Below, in pieces: positions 58,280 through 64,000 of a DNA stretch of 64,000 nt. The notes under the pieces are model-generated. The model was given only the letters and a program-made list of their open reading frames with translations. It ran no database searches and was not told where the DNA came from. Every line of letters starts with the position of its first letter. Positions within the stretch are counted from its first letter, which is position 1. Origin of the DNA: Juglans regia (lineage: Eukaryota > Streptophyta > Magnoliopsida > Fagales > Juglandaceae); NCBI RefSeq assembly GCF_001411555.2, contig NC_049904.1, positions 27,851,370 through 27,915,369 of the forward strand. The letters run 5' to 3'. Both the position numbers and the translations under genes were made by a program.

Positions 58280-59335
58280 TAAGATCATATTTGTTGATGC
58301 AAATTTTGTGTGGTGGATGTATAGATCTAAATGTATACAGCTAGGTGGTTTGGTGCTTTTTCATGATGGTTCCAATGATGCAAATGTATAAAGTTAGATG
58401 TTTTTGTTAGATTATTTATTTGTAAATTGAAAAAACTTTTTGAAGTTCGTGGCAACTATGCGGGGTTTGAATTTGAAAGCTGGTCTTGTGCTTATTTGTT
58501 TGTGCTTGTGTCTTTGGATCTAAATTATGTGCTGTGTTTTTTTCCTGTTTGTTACATTCTGACGCTCCATTTTCGACATGCTTACTTTTATTTTATAGCA
58601 ATTCACTTCGATCCGATGTCTATTTACTTAATATTTTTGTTGCTGTATTTTTCTAACATTTGTTGCTAATTTTAATTATTAATGTCAATTCAATACATGT
58701 TATTTGGTCGGTTTGATCTGTTGTTTGTTTTATTTTCGTGGCCCTCATTCTCATTAGCTATTTTGGCTGTTTGCTTATAGTCTCTTTCTTTGATCCTTTC
58801 TCATAAAAAATTTGATAGATTTTTTTCCAAGAAATATTATTTGTTTTCTCTCAATTATTGAAAGAATGTTTGATTTTATTTTTATTTGTAATTATTGATG
58901 TAATTTGCTATCTGTTGGCGCAGATTTTATATGATCAACATGTAGATACAAATGTTAAAAGCTAGGTGTTTTTATTTTTTTCCTTTGTGATGGTTCCATT
59001 AATGTAAATTTTAGGCAGATGTTTTTATAAGATTATTTGATTGTAAATTGTAAAGGTTGTTTCAAATTTAGGATTTGTACGAGGTGTGAATTTAAGAGTC
59101 CGTCTTACCTTTATTTGTTGATGCTTCTTGGTTTTGGATATGAATTTTATGTTGATTGTTTTTTTTTTCCCCTTTGTTTTTGTTGTTTCTTCCATTCTAA
59201 TGCTTCATTTTCTAGAAGCTTTCTTTTATTTGCAACTTATTATCGACATGGATCAGTGGAGGCAACAACGCAACAAAAAACTTAATGTCCTTTCTATTCA
59301 TGCTGCAGATGATAAACAACATAACTCTTAGATGT
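58280..59335 (+). repeat. Diverged direct duplication, units about 620 bp apart
   Basis: The stretches from about 58288 and about 58910 follow the same plan. Each has a TGTTGATG/TGTTGGCG start, a GATGGTTCCA part, an AGATTATTTATTTGTAAATTG / AGATTATTTGATTGTAAATTG part, then TTTGAATTTGAAAG / GTGAATTTAAGAG and CTTATTTGTTTGTGCTT / CTTTATTTGTTGATGCTT. Open frames are hydrophobic, Phe/Tyr rich and not recognisable. A short frame MDQWRQQRNKKLNVLSIHAA follows the second unit. Confidence 0.55.
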
Positions 59336-61857
59336 GTATACCGCCTTATCTAGGTAATAGCTGTTTTGATTGTCCCAAGAAATATTTGCATCGTATCTAT
59401 ATTTAGTTAATGTAAGATGATCTTAGAATACAATTGGAAGTAATTTTCTGAGTTATGCTAAATTTGGATTGACAATATGACAAGATGTGATACTTCGTGG
59501 ATTGAATCTGTAGCAAGATGCTTTTAGAAAATTGTTGGGTGATAGTTTAGATGTTTCTAATTTAGGATTTTTTTAGAAATGATGTGATACTTTTTATGAG
59601 TTTTTGGCTATTAAATGTAATGACTACTGATTTTGGCATTTTTTTTTTTTTTTGGACTTGTTAGAATCAATTATTTTCAGTGTATGGCATTCTAGGATTT
59701 CAAATGATAGAATTTAGTTTTTATTTTAGAAGATCAAATTATTATTCCCTCTTCTACGTTCTATAGGTAGACATAGTTAGTTTTTTACATTTGGGTGTCA
59801 CAATTTCTTTCTTTTGAAATAATTGTTTTGAATTAAAGACTTTTGCCAAGAAAGAAAAAACATATTTTCGAATGCTAACCAACCTTATTCATTAACTCAT
59901 TGCTATATAATTCAACTAATTTCAGAGTTTTATACCAAGTTGTTATGTTATTCTATGTTATCCTATTTTCAATCACATTTTATTTATTATATATAAATAT
60001 TATTTTCAAGATTTTTTCACACAACTGAAAAAACATGTATTGCACGTTGCACCATGAACTCGTATATATGTGTGTGTGTGGGGTTGGGGGACCAAATTTT
60101 AAATTGATTGTGGTATTTTCTTAAGGAAAATTGTCTTTATAATTTATTTATTAGAAAAAATTATATCCATGATCGGATACATACAGGAATATCTATATAT
60201 ATTAACTATTAGCTCATAAATAAATTAGTATATTTAAAGTTTTATCAGTATATTATTTCTTTTTAAAATTGCATGGTTTAGTTTGTATTACTATTGATCA
60301 TCTCTATAGATAAACTTTTAAAAGATAACACTTTACTTAAATTGAAACTCAACCTCACTCTTTTACGAGAGATGAATCAGGCTCTACTAATGAACGTGCA
60401 AGAGACTAAACTCAACCTCACTCTTTTTCAATCTCTATAAATAAACGTACAAGAGACTGGTCGCTTAATTGAAGCTTTATACAGTACATATTGATATTAA
60501 TTAGCTCATATGTCAAATCTAACGGCCCTCTCCGCCAGTACGTGGCAGTTTTGGCCCGTACGTTCGTAGCTTGATAAATGCACAGTGCACTCACTCACTA
60601 CATGAAGAGTTATTTTTCCCCCCCACTACTTCTTGATCGTCTTAATTTGATGTCGGCAATTCATGTGACAGGTAATTTGACCCTTTTTTTCTAAATAAAG
60701 AGTTATTAATGATTGTGTTTTGATCTCGGCCATTGCCTACCACGGCATTTTTCATCTGTGGCGAATCAGCAATTTTTATAGAATAATATTATATATAATT
60801 ATAAAATACGTAAATATCGTATAATTATTTTAAAAAAAAATAAGATTTATTCATAAAAAATTAATTTCTTTTTATATGAATCTCATATTTATTTATTTTT
60901 TTCAAAGCGATTGTACGACGCTTACACACTCAGGACTATAAGTATCATTTCTCATTTTTGTAAGGGACAAACTTTTTTATAAATATTTATATAAAATAAA
61001 AATAATTAAAAATTATAAAAATATAATTATATATGAAATTATATCTCAATAATTTTTATAAAATAATTCTAGTTATCATCCTTACACACTACATCTATTT
61101 TCTTTTCCTATAACAAGTATGTAGAGTATAGATGATAAGTAAAACAATATAATTAGCTAGTTTAACAATAATAAAATAAAATAAAATATTAAAAAATAAA
61201 AAATAATTTTAAAACATATAAAATGTGTGGTGTGAGATGATAAGTAATATCCCTCTTTTTTTATATAGATCATGTAAAACTAAAATTTTCAAAACACAAT
61301 TTAATATGTTTCAAATTTAATTTTTGATAATAATGTTTCACAGATAATATTCATTCATTACTATTTTTGTAATAAAATGTTTAAAATTTACTTATTTTCA
61401 TAGTAATTATCAAATGATCTCTTAAAAGGTCTTCTTTCATTCTAATGTGTAAGATAGTTTATCAAATTTTATATGAAATCTAGATATTTTTGTGTCATAA
61501 TATTAATGATATAATTGAGACATCAAATAATGATATAAATAGTAATAATATTCATTTATTATTAATTTTGTCTAATCTATTCATTTCTGCGTGTAGTGTT
61601 CTCACTTTTTCAAAAATATATAATTGATATAACAGTAACGTTAAGTATACGCAATTATCGTACGTTTATTTTGAAAAAAAATAAATTTTATTATTAAAAA
61701 CTTAATTTTCTTTTTATATGAATTTTATATTTTTAATTTTTTTTAAATTATACAATATTTATACACGTACAACTCCAACTCCATGACATAAACACGTTTA
61801 TGATCAAAGATACGAAGTTGTTATAAAACTTTTTTTTATATATAACTCTGAGGTTGA
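59336..61857. other. AT-rich intergenic stretch with family B MITE copies
   Basis: No gene is visible. Two diverged family B elements lie at about 60780-60954 and 61629-61786. A short patch of mixed composition at 60520-60610 has no recognisable content. Confidence 0.5.
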
Positions 61858-62035
61858 GTTTGAATATTGAAATGAGTTGAGTTGAGATGATAAAATATTA
61901 TTAGAATATTATTTTTTAATATTATTATTATTTTGAGATTTGAAAAAGTTGAATTGTTTATTATATTTTATATTAAAATTTTAAAAAATTGTAATGATAA
62001 ATTAAGATGAGTTGAGATAAATTGATAATCCAAAC
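61858..62035 (+). mobile_element. MITE family A copy 3 (178 bp)
   Basis: Starts GTTTGAAT and ends ATCCAAAC. The interior closely follows copy 2, including AATATTATTTTTTAATATTA and a TTGAGATTTGAAAAAGTTGA-like part. Confidence 0.75.
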
Positions 62036-62504
62036 GAAGCCTGAGTCTTGCGCAGAATTATATTTTGTTTTAATCTCGTCATTTTTCTGAAAACAAAACG
62101 AGCTTTTATTAAGAATGAGTCTTTAGTTGTAATCACGTGAGTGAGTACTGTCCTAATTTAATATATTATTGATACTGTTTTCTTTATTAAAAAAAAGAAA
62201 TAATTTATATAAATTTTAAATAGATAAATCTCATATAAAATTTTATAAAAAGGTAAATCTTATCTTAAAAAAATATAAAAAAAATTATTATTTGTTAATA
62301 AGATCTATTATTTTATAAAAAATTTATATAAAATTTATCTATTTAAAATTTAAATCTACCCTTATTCTTAAAAGAAAGGAATAAAATTATCTGACAAATT
62401 CCCCGCAAATAGTTTGTACTAGTTAGCCATGCTAGGTAGGATCGGTACTATCGGGCCATTGATACTACCTTAGCTGAAAGTTTTCACCGTTCACATCAGT
62501 TGAT

Positions 62505-62714
62505 CAGTACTAGTACGTAGTAAATTAGTAATTATGATATATATTAATTGTGTTACTTACATCATTAAAAAATGGACAAGACTTTCAACGGTCACGTCAT
62601 ATCAGTACTAGTACGTAGTAAATTAGTAATTATGATATATATTAATTGTGTTACTTACATCATTAAAAAATGGACAAGACTTTCAACGATCACGTTATAT
62701 CAGTACTAGTACGT
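62505..62714. repeat. 98-bp tandem repeat, two nearly identical units plus the start of a third
   Basis: Units begin at 62505, 62603 and 62701 with CAGTACTAGTACGT. Units 1 and 2 differ at only about two positions, and the third stops after about 14 bases. The near identity suggests a recent duplication. Confidence 0.93.
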
Positions 62715-62990
62715 ACTATTTATAATTAAAATTTTATCATGTACAAATAAATTTACATATCAATTTTATATATTAATATTATTATTTTTATATTTTAAAT
62801 TTAAAGTAATATTATTTTTAATAAAATTTATTTTCTAATCAATTATATTAAATAGATACACATATTAATATAATCGTTTATAATTAAATTTTTTTTATAA
62901 TTAAAACTATACCAACCATTTAAAAAAAAAATACGGCACCATCCATACAGTTTACCACCTATGTACGTTGCTATATATATATATATATAT

Positions 62991-63424
62991 ATGGAAAATG
63001 CTGGAGCTCCCGCTGGGGGCTCCCGCTGAGAGCTCCCGCTGAAGCTCCAGTGTATTTTATTATGTGTTTTTTTTAATTCTTTTTTTATATAGATGTTTTT
63101 AATAATTTTAAATATTTTTAAAAAATAAAAAAATTTATAATATTATTAAATAATACTTGCTTAATCATGAAGTAAAATATAAAATATTTTTTTATAATTT
63201 TTTATTTTATTTCGTAATTAAGGAAGTATTTTTTAATAACTTTTTTTTTACTTCTTGATTAAGAAAGTGTTTTTAATGATGTTCTAAATTTATTTTATTT
63301 TTTAAAAAATATTAAAAAATATTAAAAAATATTATATAAAAAACAACTTAAAAAAAAACACATACAATATATACTACAGCCCCCAGCGGGAGCTCCCAGC
63401 GGGGGCTGTAGCATGATCCATATA
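62991..63424. mobile_element. MITE with GCTCCCGCTG-rich ends, inserted in a TA tract
   Basis: The left end TATATGGAAAATGCTGGAGC pairs imperfectly with the right end, whose complement is TATATGGATCATGCTACAGC. Each end carries two or three copies of AGCTCCCGCTG or GGGGGCTCCCGCTG. The middle is AT-rich. The element is about 430 bp, non-coding, and flanked by TATATA on both sides, so its exact ends are uncertain. Confidence 0.68.
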
Positions 63425-63436
63425 TATATATATATA

Positions 63437-64000
63437 TTTGTTCGAGGGCACGACATCTTTAATTTATTCTTTTCTTGTTTTAATTTTATTTACATGCTAG
63501 GAAAAAATAAGGGAGAAAATAAAGACACAAAAAAAAAAGCATTAATACTTTTACAATATTAACTTTTATTCACTTTCACATTTTATATTTATAATTTTTT
63601 TATAAAACAAATATAAAAATAGTTTTTATAAAATGTGAAATATAAAAATGGGCCAGCTTGAAATTAAGGCGAAACATACGTGGTAGGCTAGCTTGAATTG
63701 AATTTGTGCACCCTACCTACCTAGCTAGCTACTTCTATCATTCACCATACCAGCTTTATTAAACAGGCCAGATTTAAAGCGACGGGTCCTGCTCCATTAG
63801 TTCATACTCACGAAGGTAGGTACGTATATCTGATTGCTATTAATTAAAGAGAGTTGCTACATATTTAATGAGATGATGTAAAAAAAAATTTAAAAATTAA
63901 TGTAATTTTATAAGATTTGTTATATTTATTTTATAATAAAATTAATTTTATAAATTAATATAATATTACATCAAATCACATCAATTTTTAAATTTATTTT
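63437..64000. other. AT-rich end of the window
   Basis: No gene or clear repeat boundary was found. Confidence 0.5.

Overview
The window is nuclear DNA from a flowering plant. It has spliced genes with GT-AG introns, long AT-rich spacers full of TA microsatellites, and many transposon pieces. The genes are plant-specific: a cysteine-rich receptor family, a plastid-type tryptophan synthase beta gene, an HD-Zip IV epidermal regulator and CACTA transposons. The repeat content makes me think of a woody dicot, possibly Fagales, but that is only a guess. Two 100-base runs of N (9420-9519 and 12861-12960) are assembly gaps.

Layout. Positions 1-7313 hold most of an autonomous-type CACTA (En/Spm) transposon. 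Its TNP2-type transposase is broken by a stop codon and by a duplication with frameshift. Its second gene (TNPA-like, 352 aa, six exons) is intact, and its right end has dense palindromic subterminal repeats. A second, decayed CACTA copy in the opposite direction begins at 7714 and runs into the first gap. From 10263 to 12659 on the minus strand lie two disconnected pieces of cysteine-rich receptor-like kinase genes: an ectodomain exon and a kinase tail exon.

Three complete host genes follow. On plus, 14324-22593 is a PCFS4-like pre-mRNA 3'-end processing factor (7 exons, 1021 aa). On minus, 24133-28397 is a tryptophan synthase beta-like gene (5 exons, 488 aa). On minus, 39711-42959 is a PDF2/ATML1-like HD-Zip IV transcription factor (10 exons, 729 aa). 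I rebuilt the exon phases by hand and all three reading frames close without a stop.

The most interesting item is the tryptophan synthase beta-like gene. The reading frame is intact and the PLP lysine is kept. However, the positions equivalent to Salmonella TrpB Glu109, Arg141, Gly233, Asp305, His313 and Arg379 are Ala, Lys, Thr, Gln, Leu and Cys, and three residues are missing from the COMM-domain loop. This looks like a paralogue with changed chemistry rather than a housekeeping enzyme or a plain pseudogene.

The rest (about 28.4-39.7 kb and 43-64 kb) is intergenic. It holds MITEs of several families (Tourist-like with TAA/TTA target duplications, CACTA-derived, hAT-like, and a repeated family of about 185 bp ending GTTTGGAT), a probable solo LTR, minisatellites and TA microsatellites. 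I saw no convincing tRNA, rRNA, CRISPR or bacterial-type features.
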